Positions 39,047 to 51,900 of a DNA stretch of 64,000 nucleotides are shown one piece after another; the stretch's first letter is position 1, and the number at the start of each line of letters is the position of its first letter. The notes under the pieces are model-generated. The model was not told where the DNA came from, ran no database searches, and saw nothing but the letters and a program-made list of their open reading frames with translations. The DNA lies in assembly GCF_003589595.1 (NCBI RefSeq), contig NW_020654080.1, positions 172,604 through 236,603 on the forward strand, in the 5' to 3' direction. The DNA comes from Hyposmocoma kahamanoa. Lineage: Eukaryota > Arthropoda > Insecta > Lepidoptera > Cosmopterigidae. The translations under genes were made by a program, and so were the position numbers.

Positions 39047-40838
39047 TATTTATGCTAGGAGCGGGCGCGCTCGTATGTTAAGCTATTGACATTGGAACGA
39101 GACGGCCACATGATTTGTTACGCTAAAAGTACGTAATAAATTGGTTTGAATCAGTGGAAACGTTTTCCATCAAGTTATTTATGTATTTAGCCAGTGTCGG
39201 ATTAATTACTTCGATGCCCTAAGCATTTTAAAACTTGTAACGTGTTTTGCACTCTTCTCCACCCTGGGAACCTGTTTCTGTAAGATTGATAAGGCGAATG
39301 CTGCGAGACACGATGATTGTAGCAATTATAAATAAACCTAAAGGCTGGACCTGTAATGGACCGAAAATATAAGATGAAACCCTCTTGTGATCATAAAGAA
39401 GCACTGATCCCTGATGTCGCTTATGGCAAAAGAAAATTGTGCCAGTCCACAGATCACAATATCCGCGAGCGAAGCGTTTCTATTTTTTTATTAACTTTAT
39501 TTATACGTTTATTTAACTGCATCGAATTGGAGGTCGAATGGAAAGTAAGTAGAAAAGTCACCTTAACGCAAATTTGAACCTTTTGTGAACAACGTTCAAG
39601 TTTGTTAGGAGCACGATGGTTGGAGGACCCTAGCTACTAGACCCACATTTCACTGGCGTTCAAGGAAGGAAGTATTCATAAAATAATATTACTTTGAAAT
39701 ACAGTATCTTATTGTTTCGTAATTTAAAAGTTATTCGCGAGGCGGCATCGAGGCTCCTCATTACAGTAGCGTTTGGTGCCTCCGAGATGTCCTAAATGGT
39801 TGCTTGTAAGTTAATCTGGCACTGCATGGCATCATGTGTCGGTTTCGAACTGTTCCACAAAAATAATGTCAAAGATGTAGCATTTGACTGTCAGTATTAT
39901 AACGAGGAGGAGGTGGAGCGTTATTTAGCATAGTGCTACCTTATATTCATAGCAATAGAGTCGCCGAACATCGGTGTTCGTATATACCGTATAGTCGTAC
40001 GCATGTTGCGTGTTGCCGAGAAGAGATCGAAATACTTTTAAATTAACTGATAGTGAAACATGTACAGACGACACGTACCTTTTCAGGGTCACGTAGTCAA
40101 ATTTTAGGAATTTTAGTTTCGTCCTGTCCGTCTATCAGAGTGCCGTTCCATTTTACTCGCTCGTTTATAGACCTATTTTTATGAAGTTTCATGGAGAAGT
40201 ACTGATAAAAAGTAAACATTTAAAAAGTTTTTGTTGTACACCAGCAACAAAAAAAGGACACTGTACATTCTGACATTTTTCGTAAACAGCAAATTTGAAT
40301 AGCATACAAGTTATATCGTGAAGTGCAGCCCACTACGCCTTTACAAAACCAGAACAAGCCGTATGTGGAGCTAAAAGTGTTTCGTCCAGCGACGACAGTA
40401 GTGGCTGCATAGAGACGAGTGTATATCTAGAAAGAAGGAAGTGAAACATTCATTTATTTGACTATGCATTTATGCATGTATACTATACCTGCAGCAGTAT
40501 TGTAGACATTTGGTTTTGGTTACCGCACCCGTCCACTTATATTGTACGTGTTAAGTTTGCCTGTAATTACGACAAGTTAAGATAATATGTACTTCATATT
40601 GTAATACATAATCTATTCGTGACAGGTTTCTGAGAAGACTGAGTGTTTTTTTTTACGAAATGTAATTATCTCGTATTTATGTAAAAATGGTTCAAAATAT
40701 CTTTATTTATTAACGCCGTAGACACTCAGTGTTCCAACAGGCTCACGGTCAGAGCATGACCAGATCCACCTTCTAGGACGTACGTATGTGACCTAGGCTA
40801 AGGTACAAAATAAAATAAGATTATATTTTAAAATATCT

Positions 40839-40844
40839 TTTATT
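40839..40844 (-). promoter_or_regulatory. Candidate distal poly(A) signal of the 42903-59505 gene
   Basis: AATAAA on the - strand about 2 kb after the stop codon. Nearer alternatives exist in this AT-rich tract, so the assignment is weak. Confidence 0.25.
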
Positions 40845-42902
40845 CAACAATCCATACACAAAGCATTGTGAAATTTGGAATGTGGGAGTACAAAATTGAA
40901 CAGGGTAACTCATGTTTATGTTGCGTCAAAGAGAATGGCGCGTTTTTAAGACGGCATTGTCGCCCAGAGGCGTACAGAGCTGAAGTGCATTTCGGACACG
41001 TATGCGCTCCACGGGGACACCGCAGCAGAAGCACCAACATGACGTCAAAATAATACAACCTGTTTCTTTAATAATAGAAAATATATTAAACACCAAGCAA
41101 TATTCATAATATTTGTCCACTACATATTTCTATCTTTAGACTCTATCAACGGCAAATAACGTGTACATCCTGCATACGATGTAACGCGTCGTGAGCAAAT
41201 ACTGCGTTGAGATAAACCGGCGGCGGCGCGGCGATGCGCTTCCCACCGCTTCATAAACGTGATATGAACGAGAGCATAACACCGACAACTAGACAACAAG
41301 ATTCAATAGGAGTTGATAACGTGAATTTGGGTCCCACATTGTTGAAAATACAAAATATACAACTATCGGCAAACGGCAATGAGAACAAGTATAAAATGCT
41401 TCGTTGAGATAGCATTAACGAATCGCACCCTCAATAATAAAGGGCGAAATACGACATTCCTTCCATATCTTTGGGACACTGACATAGTAAATAAAAAATA
41501 CAATAACGGAAGGAAAGAACAGAATTTTGTCACTTTGGCACCGGCCAAATGGCGTATACTCGACGACATAGTCAATCAATTTTGTCAGTTTCCCAAAAAT
41601 TATACATTTACACATATAACAATAAATGCATTGCCGCCTTGTAAAGAATAGGTTAAAATCGTAACAATTATTTACAAAAATACACATCTCGGGTTGAGGC
41701 AAATGATAGACGACGAGACCGATGAGTCTTACGTAGAGGTAGACGGAGACACGACGACGTGTGCGAGCCCGCATCCGTTAAGCGAAATTTGGCCACGACA
41801 TTACGCGCACAGGATACCCGCGAACACAGCAACAGCTGTCATACTATATATGTATATTTAATACTTTATAGTTCATACAACATCAACGCTCCCTAAATTT
41901 CATTATTTTCGATAACGCATAATACTGCAATTTAAAATAGAATTACTCTAAGTCATTTCAATACTAATTTACATAGCGTTACACGTGAACGAAGGCAAAC
42001 GTTTACTATGAACGAGACATCATAAAATGTAAAAAGATCAAAACCTTACGTACGACATTTAATGGTACATAATACATAATAACCTAAATATCGACACAAG
42101 TAGGCGGGCGGGTCATGCGCCGCGTTAACTTTAACTCGCTTTCTTATGGCTCTGACCGCGAGTCATCGTAGTTTTCGAGACTACAAGATGTCTTCACTTC
42201 GTACAGATCATTAGTAACAAACAATGCATACGTACCACAATAACAAAACGTATTTTTCAAACATCTTTATAGCAACGTAACCAGTCCTAAGAGCAGCGCA
42301 GGACATTGAACGGTGGCTCTTACATAAATTATTTTCAAAACCATCACCAATACAATATTGCTATGTTATAATTTATAATCTTTGTAACGTACAACGTGCG
42401 TTCAATACACATACATATTAATTTACATCTCTATCTTTATATTTGTCATTAATATTTAAAATTAGAACAACACAATAAACATTATTCCCAAAAACTAAAT
42501 TTTATCGTAAAGACTGTATATAGTAGTTCAGTCCCGCGAATTGAACACCGGTAAGGCAGTGACGCGATGAGGCCGCAGCGGGCGTAGGATCCGAATAATT
42601 TATTCATGTAGTCAGAGTCTCTTGGAAAAGTGGGCTGCTCGCCAACTCGTACACCTTCAAGTGCGGGTTCCGAGAATCCAAGCGTTAAAACGAAATCGCA
42701 ACGGCGAACCGACCACCTCCACGCGGAGTCCGACGAGAGCCGGTTCCAGCTTCCAATACCGCCTCGATGCAACCCGAAAATAGCCCCGACGTCGAGCGCC
42801 CCGCTTCCAGCGAGCCGGTTAGGGTCCTTAGAGCACACCGGGAGCGACGCGCCGCTGGTTCGCGCCCGACCGTCGAGTGGCCGGTGGGCCAGCGCGGGCG
42901 GG

Positions 42903-45900
42903 CTAGTCGTGCGCGAGCGGCGTGCTGCAGGCGGCGCCGGGCGACGGCGCCTCCGCCGCCTCGGCCTCCGGCGCGCACAGCGACGCGAACGCGCCGCTCG
43001 CCGACACCTCCCGCACGCACCGCCGCTGCTCCGCTGCAACGAACGCCCACCGGGTTACGACTGCAGCACTTCGGGCCACGGGGTGGTTACGGATATGTAA
43101 TTCGTGAAGGACTACAAAATGCGACAGGAAACGAGCTAGAGCGTTGCTGTGATGACGCCTTCTGGAGCCGGCGCGCCGACGCTGCGGCGCTCGCGCGAAG
43201 CTGGCCTCGCGCGACACAACCGCGTCACACTCACTCACACATGTGTGTATGTGTGTCACTAAAAAACTAAATGACGTTGTCACACACGTACGTCATTTAA
43301 TTTTTTAGTGTTGTCAATACTTTATTTTACTTTTGTATTTTTATCAATAGGAAACTGTTTTGCTTGTAATGATTTAATGTAGCTTCTATTACATTGTGAT
43401 ACAAGCTGTTTGTACCCTCAAAAATAAAATAAATAAAGAAATAAGGAGGAGGTAGAAAAAAAGGGCGCGCTCACCGATAAGGTTGTGCAGGTTGTCGACG
43501 ACCACTTCGGTGTTGTAGGTGGCGTCAACGGCGCGCTGCAAAAAGGCCGTCCACGTGCTCAGCTCCGCTTCCTGCAAACACAAACATCCTATAACTCACA
43601 CGGGGAATCAAATGCAAAACATTTTATTGCAATGGATATAAAACAGCCAACTAATAACTGCACAATTTTAGTAGCAGTAGAGCTCCTTGTGAAAGAGTTC
43701 GTTCGTCCAAGGACGTAGAGCCACCTTATCTATTTCTGCCGCCAAACAGTAATTACATACATTTATTAGCCTTCCACAAATGTACACGTTTAAGTCGTGG
43801 CCACTATAGATGCTCTAAGCACTGTCCGTTTGCGAGATTTGCCGCAAGCACGCCTACATTATCCGGCAGTTACACGCCGCGACACTTTTCAGTACCTAAG
43901 TAACGAAAGTAATTAGACACTAAACAGTGTTGGTTTTGTTGAATACTGCATGTATATGGTATGGTGGGTATAAAAACCAGTAAGAATAAAACTCAAACAG
44001 CTAATACCTATTCAATAACTTCCCGTGCACATAGATTTACATAGGTAAGTATCCTACAAAAGCGAGGCGAAAGACCTAGAGGTACTCACTAGCTGTAACC
44101 GTAACCGTTGCATGTTATGTTACCAAAAATCATAAGTGTGTACGTGGTTCGCAGTGAGCCATCGATAGCCAGGTACTCATTTTATAAAGACTGTTTCACG
44201 TGTACACTAGAACGTTATTGTATCTGTCACGTTACAGTTAGGTACAGCTTGCTAATGAGCACCCGACTTTAAATGCCGTTAAACCGCTAAAACAAGCAAA
44301 GCAGCACCGGTGCGTGGTTTCTTGTCCCACCGTTTAACAATACTACTAATTACAGTAGACCCTGGAGCCCACGCTTGTCACGGCGCCAGCGCACGGGCGC
44401 GTTGATATCGCCTACTCTCCTCACAGCAACCTCTGTCTGTACCCCTGAAAGAGTTCTAACCCCATGTTACACCAAGAGCAGATTTCCAGAGCAGTAGTGT
44501 TTAGTAGAGGCCAGACGCGGGCGCAAGCGCTTAATTGAATATTTTTAAAACCCTACTAAAGGATCGTCTTGGACACCGGGGTGTCCAAGATGATTCTAAG
44601 GGTATGGGCAGGATGATCCATGGATCTCCTTGCTTATTTTATTAGGTTTTGTTAGAAACAAATGAAAACAACAACTTTTGAAACTTAACAAAGTCCTCAC
44701 TTATGTAATCTAGGTAGGTATATGAAACAACAATTACGGAACTTCGAGAACAAATAATCCTAATTAATTTATATCTTACAGGTACCTAAGGATGGGCGAT
44801 ATTGTTTTTTACGGCAAGTTGATATCCATCCACGTCACCATTTCTTTAATGTACTTTACGAGCTCGATTTCCTGTTTAACACATCTGATGAAAAGTTTTT
44901 TTACCTAAATATTTCATTGAACTGACGTACCCTTTATTTTCACCTTTAGCCCGTCTTTTTAATGACATAACGCGTACCTACTGCTATTTACTTGCCGATC
45001 TATGTGGCGTCCTACTTTATATGAGTTCTTTAGATCATAGTCTTCCGACCACCTACCAGGAATGGTTTTTCTTTTACAATTACGCGGCCTGGTCTAAAAC
45101 AAGAAAAAGTATTTATATTTGTTATTAATCGAGATCGATCATGTAAACGAAATCCAGTCTTCTACTATTTTATTCGTATTGCAAGCTATTTAATTAAGAG
45201 GTTTTAGTGCTCAGAGAAACATACAAATTAAATATAGTCCGTTAACAACACATGCAGTACAAGATGATCCCCACGGATCATCTCGTACACCAAAACCATA
45301 ATCATCTTGCCCCAATTTACTTGTTTTTATTTTTTGTTCGGGAAAATAACCTGTATGCTGTCTACTGTTACCACGCCATTAAAAAAGTAAATAGAGCATT
45401 ATCCAAAGCCACCAACACAAAAATTTTAGCAATTGATTGCTTAAAATGGAAGTTGCCTAAGCTTTTAATCAACATTACCTTAGATCAAACTCACACAATT
45501 TTTGTTTTTTTCCACAAAAATGAACTCGTCACTCACATCGCTATTACGAATTGCCTGATGAGAGAGCAGATTGAAGCCTCATTTCACTGAAGAAAATATC
45601 TACATGACGTTACTAGTTTCGCTACAATTGAAAAGGATCAGCTTACCTCCGAGGATAATCTCATACACCTTTCCCCTAAACAAAAACGAAACACTAGACG
45701 TGTCGATTGCGGCATACCTACTTAATGAATCCGCTATGGCATTGCGTTTAACACGGCCATGTGAATGAGTTGTAAAAAACACCTTTAATTTTCTTTAAAG
45801 CCGTTATAGCCAAAAAGGTCTACATTTATATCTAGCGAATATGAAAAGTTGCGAATCCTAAGCAGGGCTTCTGGTACGCAATTCTAAGTAATATGAACGT

Positions 45901-48900
45901 TGTGCGGTAGGTATTTCTATTGTATCCAGCGGCCTACGCGCGACCTCGAAACAGTGCTTCTTGTATCGAGCACCGACGCGCTACATACGTTATAATGATA
46001 GTAGCGCGTTCATACACCTCGCCTAATAAGTACTCCACAACTGATTTCTCGCTAAAACAATCGACTGCCGCCTCTCACAAACGAGTTGGAGGAAACTTGC
46101 ACGTCGTCGAAATGAGCGCGGCTCAATTTGAAAGTGTTTTAAGTATCTCCTCAATAGCTTTGTGCAGCAGTTGAGCTCCTTGTTAAAGAGTTCGTCCAGG
46201 GAAGTACCTACTACCATCTTACCTATTTCTACCGCCAAGCAGTAATGTGAGCATTACTGCGTTCAGGTTTTGAAGGGTAAGGGTGCTGGTGAAATTACAG
46301 ACACATGGGACTTGCCAACAAATGTCTCAGTGTGATGGGCGCAGTGGCAGTGCACCTTAGGTCTTTGCGATTTAAAGCGCTGAGTGGCACTGCATTGAAA
46401 GAACAGAACACAAGTGATAAGTTGTGCTTAATAAATAGTACTTTTCTGTCAATTTCATAATTTAGAAACGTATTGGTCTAAGTTACCGCGCGCCGCGTGG
46501 CCACGCTCCCAGTCGGTCAGTGCGAAGGTGAAGGACCAGCCGAACTTCGATCTGTGCCATCTATTAGTATCCCATATTGATGTATGTCATGAACAACAAG
46601 TCCGATCCAATATAAATAATAAATAACATTTAATGACCTACTAGAATATCTTCACTTCGTCTCGACTTGTGCAGCACATGGTAACATAAACATAGGTCCG
46701 CAAATTCCCGACACCGATAAATAATGCATTAAGCGGGTCTTAATAATTGTTTGTAGTTGAGGGGCGTTAATGAAGTTATTATAAGAGTTAATGGGCACAC
46801 CCACACTCGCGCCAAGGCCATCATCACGCGCGACAGAAAGGTCCCGGAGTGTACAGACGTGGCGATTAACACACTTGCGACTGACGGTGACCCGCTAGGC
46901 CACACCGGACAAGAGCAGCGGTCAAAACGACTAGCCTCTCAGGATGGGTTAGTTGACACCAAGTCGAAAGTAAATAAAAATACTTACTTAAAGCGAAACA
47001 TTTCAATCATCAATAACTTTGTTCAATCTCAAAAGTCAGGGCTCTGGATGTAAACTAACAGATCTAGATTTGTGTAAGGTCAAGATCGAATACGTTCATT
47101 AATCCCGGCAGCCCTATCCGGGCGGGTGACCGTGACCCGCGCTTCAGCCGCCGCCCGCCAGCGACTACGACGATGAGGGCGAGCGAAGTTCGGCGAAACC
47201 GCTAACAGGAGCACTTAAAGGAGTAATTAAATCCGAATTCATCATCTTTAGGGAAATAGCGTGTAGTCCGAGAATTTAACAGCTGTACTGTACTGCCTAC
47301 ACGAAAACCGAAACCGACATACCTAATACGATAATAAATAGAAAAAAATATTTACCTAAGAGATTTTAACTCTAAAAATAACGATTTCATAACAGTACTC
47401 ACAAAAAGTAACGAGTTCCGTTTCGATCACGCGTCCTAATGTAATGAACAAATTGCGATGATTCACACAGAACTTTACAAGACAAACTTTATTAAATCTT
47501 GAGAGCAAACTTTAGTCAATTAAGCTCATTTTGAAATTTATGTTGAGTTCATTGCCCGCGGTGTTTTCTCTCGTACGTCGGCGGCGAAGTCCTTCAAAGC
47601 GCGGCGTGTGACCGCGCGGTGGCCGCTGCCGGCCGGCGGTCAGGAGTCAGAGCAATTAATTAGCGAAAAAACAACGCCGAGAGGCGTAACGACGGGAGTG
47701 ATGATATCAACTCCTTTGACCTCTTTGAGGCTCAACAGAGCCCAACGTCAATTGGTCAGCCTTAATTCTCGCGCAAATTAGCGAAGCAACACTTTGCTGA
47801 GTAACCAAGCACTCAACCCTAGATGTAGGTATCTTCCTATTAATATCCATGACATGTTTGCCAGCTGCTTGCATTTCTGTTTTGTTTGTCAAAATACTGT
47901 AACCATAGGTACAATCGCACGACGCGACGGTGCAGAAAGGAAGTAAATGAGTGAATGACACACGATAAGAACAAACGGTCGGTAGGTATGTGGCTCTGAA
48001 TATTGCATCGCATTGCAATAGAAAAATTCTATGACAATTTTTGCAAACTTTTGAACATCGCGGAAGCAATGACAAGAAATCGGGTTCGTAAATCCGGACG
48101 GCACACATTCCTCCCCTGGGTTGAATAGTTAGGCGCGTAACTCCGGCCCCGACCTCGATCCGCGCCGGCAAGGACTATCTCATACTTTATGTATGCCGCC
48201 CAACTGTTCCTGGATCAATACGCGCTATATTGATTTTTTTTTAAATTTCCATTTTATAGGAAAAGTTTATTCGACATTTTGGGCAGCTCAAATAACGTTC
48301 TTGTTTCCTTTCGGCTTAGGACCACAATGAGAAATTACCACATTTAAAAAGGGCCACTTCTGAAATTGACCATTTCTTGAATTGACCATTTCTCGAAATG
48401 ACCACTTCTTGAATTGACTTCTTCTTGAATTGACTACTTCTTGAAATGACCATTTTATTTTTGACCCTTTCGCCAATTTAAGACCATGCTCAGACATTTA
48501 TTTATTTATCTAAACTAATTATTTCATTTTTACTTATGTTTATAAAAAACCAATTTATAATTAAAAAATAAAACGGTCATTTTAAGAAATGGTCATTTCA
48601 AGAAGTGGTCTATTCAAGAAATGGTCAATTACAGGAGTGATTATTTGAAGATGTGGTCATTTCTCATTGTGGTCGCCGAAAAGTCTTGTTTACGTCACAA
48701 TTTTGTTTTTTCTCACAGGTACCTTACGCGACCCAGATATATGACGCGTACAGCGTGACCTTGCAGATAAAATAACAAGGAACGTGACATGATCCTTTGA
48801 CGTGATTCTTTATTTGGGTCACCAATACAAGGAGAGCTCAATTACAGTCATAATCATTAACCCACTGGATACCTTATGGGAGATGTACAGAAACGCGCGC

Positions 48901-51900
48901 GTCTTCAGATTGCGACTCGACTCATATTACACCACTCACAAACTTCACTACAATTAAACATGAGCAACGTATTATCAGTGCGATCAGCCATAGTTAAAGA
49001 TGACCGAGCGCCCTTCGCCTCCTGCGACACGACACGGCTTTAGGGTTAGCCAAATGCACCTGCTCTGCGATTTAAGGACCCTTTATTAGAAAAGAGATTT
49101 TTGTTTTTTAACTATAATATCAAGTGACGCACTGTCACTACGCGCCTGTCCATAACAGTTGCAATGCCACTCAGAGCTTTAAATCGCAAAGATCTGAGGG
49201 GCACTACCACTGCGCCCATTACCCTGAGACATAAGTTGACAAGTCCCATGTGCCTGTAATTTTACCAGCACCCTTACCATTCAAAAACGAAATAGTAAAA
49301 CTATGTATAAAGCGACAGTATAGGCCTTTGCTAAAATCAATTACTCACATATAAAACCAAACGTGTTCCATTACCAACTGAGAACCCAAGAAGGACATCG
49401 TGAGACACGTATCTAACTAATAACCGGAATTAAACCTGCCTTTGCCAAATTCCGATGTGCAAATGGGTTTCGCCGCCAAGGTTAAAGTGTCAACGTCCCC
49501 ATCGTTCGCCTAGTCTACTTTGGATCAACACTTGTCTCGTAACTCTTACACCTCTACAATGTAATTGTGTAGTACCCTTTCTTAACATGACAATGACTCG
49601 TGAACAGTGGCAAACAGCGCCCCTGTAAAGCACCGTCGCGCCGCGGTCTACGCAAGCACGTCCTGCGCTTTCACTATCATTAGTGCGCGCATTAGAAAGC
49701 AAATTTCCATTTATATGCATATTCGCGGTTATTGCCATTGTTTCGCAATTGCCTCGCGGCCACTGCTGACTTCGCAACGTTAGATAGCCCCGCAGCGACG
49801 ATAGCAAATTTGTAGATTAAATGTCCCACCACCACAGCATGTCTTCTTCACTAGGCGATTTATATATATGTATATATATATATTGTCCTATAAATTAAAT
49901 TTGAATTGAAATTACTATGTTTACGTGACACAAAAAAAAAATGGCCTAACGTGGGCCAGGCGCAGCCGTTAAAATAGTATTGCAGACAATAGGAAAGGGC
50001 ATTATTTATTAACAATGATTACACGCTTTTATTATTATAAAAGCGTGCGGACGCTAGTAATTACGCAGCACATTGCCTTGGTATTTGCTGATTTTGTATG
50101 GCTCCAGTCACCCAGCAATGGCCGGGGGTTTTGTAAGCTCGCGATCTGTAGGCACCTAGCATTAAATGTTGGCATTTCCCATGCAACTGACGGGTTTCGA
50201 AGTTTCTCCTTTCAAAACTAGACGTACGGCCTCAGAACCTAAATAACAATAGGTATTTACAATATAAACACACCAACTACGTTAGCTTGATCAGTGACTA
50301 CCGTAAAAGTACAAAGCTCACCGTGACAAAGCAAAAATCATAAGCACACCACATAAGTAATCGCGTAGTATAAAGTAAGAGGAAGTAGTAATAAAGAAAA
50401 TGTGTGCGACCGAGTTTGATAAAAGTGCACATCAAGGATAATGAACGGCGGTCAATGGCCTAGTCATAATACAGCTATCGCAGAGGCGATAATCGGCGAT
50501 GGCGATGACCAGGGAGATAATTACGGATTACATGCGGGCTGGATTCGGCGTCGCTACACTCTTGTCACGGCTGACAACATGCGGTGGAACCAATCTACAA
50601 TGACACGCGCGGGCTTTGACCGGTCATGTTACCGATCATGACCATGGACACGGACAATTCACAATTATTATTGTGCTGTAAAACTATACCATGCAGAGTG
50701 TTGTCCGCATTCCCTCATTTTGAGCTAAACGTAGCTTTTTAAAGGCCGACAATGTAACATCGGCACTGCAATTAGCGCTGTGGAGGCGTGCGAGACACAA
50801 AAGGAAAAGTGGAGAAGCATCAATTGCTGCGAGACAATAAAGAGCCATTGTATTCCAATGAAATCGGTAACATTATTAAGTGAACAAGTAACAGTGAACA
50901 GAGTTCAACGTTCAGTGACAAAGCGACGCGAATCAACCGCTGGGAACTGTAATTAAAAAGGACATAAAGCGTGACGTCACAGCCATTTCAGGTGAGTGGT
51001 AAACGTGGCAATTCTCCTTCAGGAGCGGGTTCAAAGCCACCGTCGGCGTCGCCGGCGCGCGGGCCGACGAGGAGTCGTCGACCGTCTCGTCGTCGGGCGA
51101 TTGGCTTGCATCGCATTCCCCGAGTCACCCTACGCCGTCCCACACTTAAACTTTAACGGCTCCGCGACATACACTTCGCTGACAGTATGCTAAATGTAAT
51201 GACAGGTCCTAAATATCGCACTAAATACATCTAACGCGCAATATATGTGTAATACATTACATAATATGTCCGTTTGAATAAATCATCCACCAAAAAAGTA
51301 CACTAACAACTAAAATTGTTAAGTGAACAAGGACGGGCAATGGTACGATTCCTGATAACGTTGCCCACGTCGTGTTAGAAGGCTCGAAGTTGCGTGTTGC
51401 ATCTCTACATTACGTTCGATCTTTGCGCTACCGACAGTTGGTGTCGCTCAGTGGATGTCACGCATGATGTGAGGGGACATTAGTTCCAGCTCGTTTCAGC
51501 GGCACCGCAGTGAAAGTGGAGCCGAATGGTCTCCTGAATTAGGTACAGCTGTAGCAGTGATGCATTAGCTAAGAGAAGGCGGAGCGCTGGGCGCCGGTAT
51601 CAACTGTCGCGTGCGGTCAATTGGATGATGTCGCGTAATCGTCGTGAAATCATCGCTGCCTCGAGCGCCGCTCTCGTCATAATCCCTGGCCATTAGCGCA
51701 GGAAACGCGACTGGAATCATGTCTACTTTCTTGACAACACGACCAACTAAAACACTTCCATATATGAGACTGTTTCTCTATGATAATTACGTTGCCGCAA
51801 CTCTTCACAGGGAGGGTCTAAAATGAAATAACTTAATACAGTTTGTTCATTTTTACGTATCGTTTGCTGCAAGAAGTCGGCAAGACGTTCGGGGTTCGAT

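Larger units (their letters stand above)
38893..42902. other. 3' UTRs and intergenic space between two convergent genes
   Basis: The + strand gene ends at 38892 and the - strand gene at 42903. The right part is presumably 3' UTR of the - strand gene. No other gene or recognisable repeat is seen; short frames here are not supported. Confidence 0.45.

Noticed and set aside
42630..43100. 156-residue + strand open frame
   Set aside because: Antisense shadow of the last exon and 3' UTR of the - strand gene.
45252..45590. 112-residue + strand open frame
   Set aside because: AT-rich with no recognisable motif and no splice context; could be a repeat fragment, but nothing supports it.
48320..48674. 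CRISPR-like array
   Set aside because: Repeats are contiguous 16-bp units without spacers and are inverted in the second half; this is a eukaryotic fold-back element.
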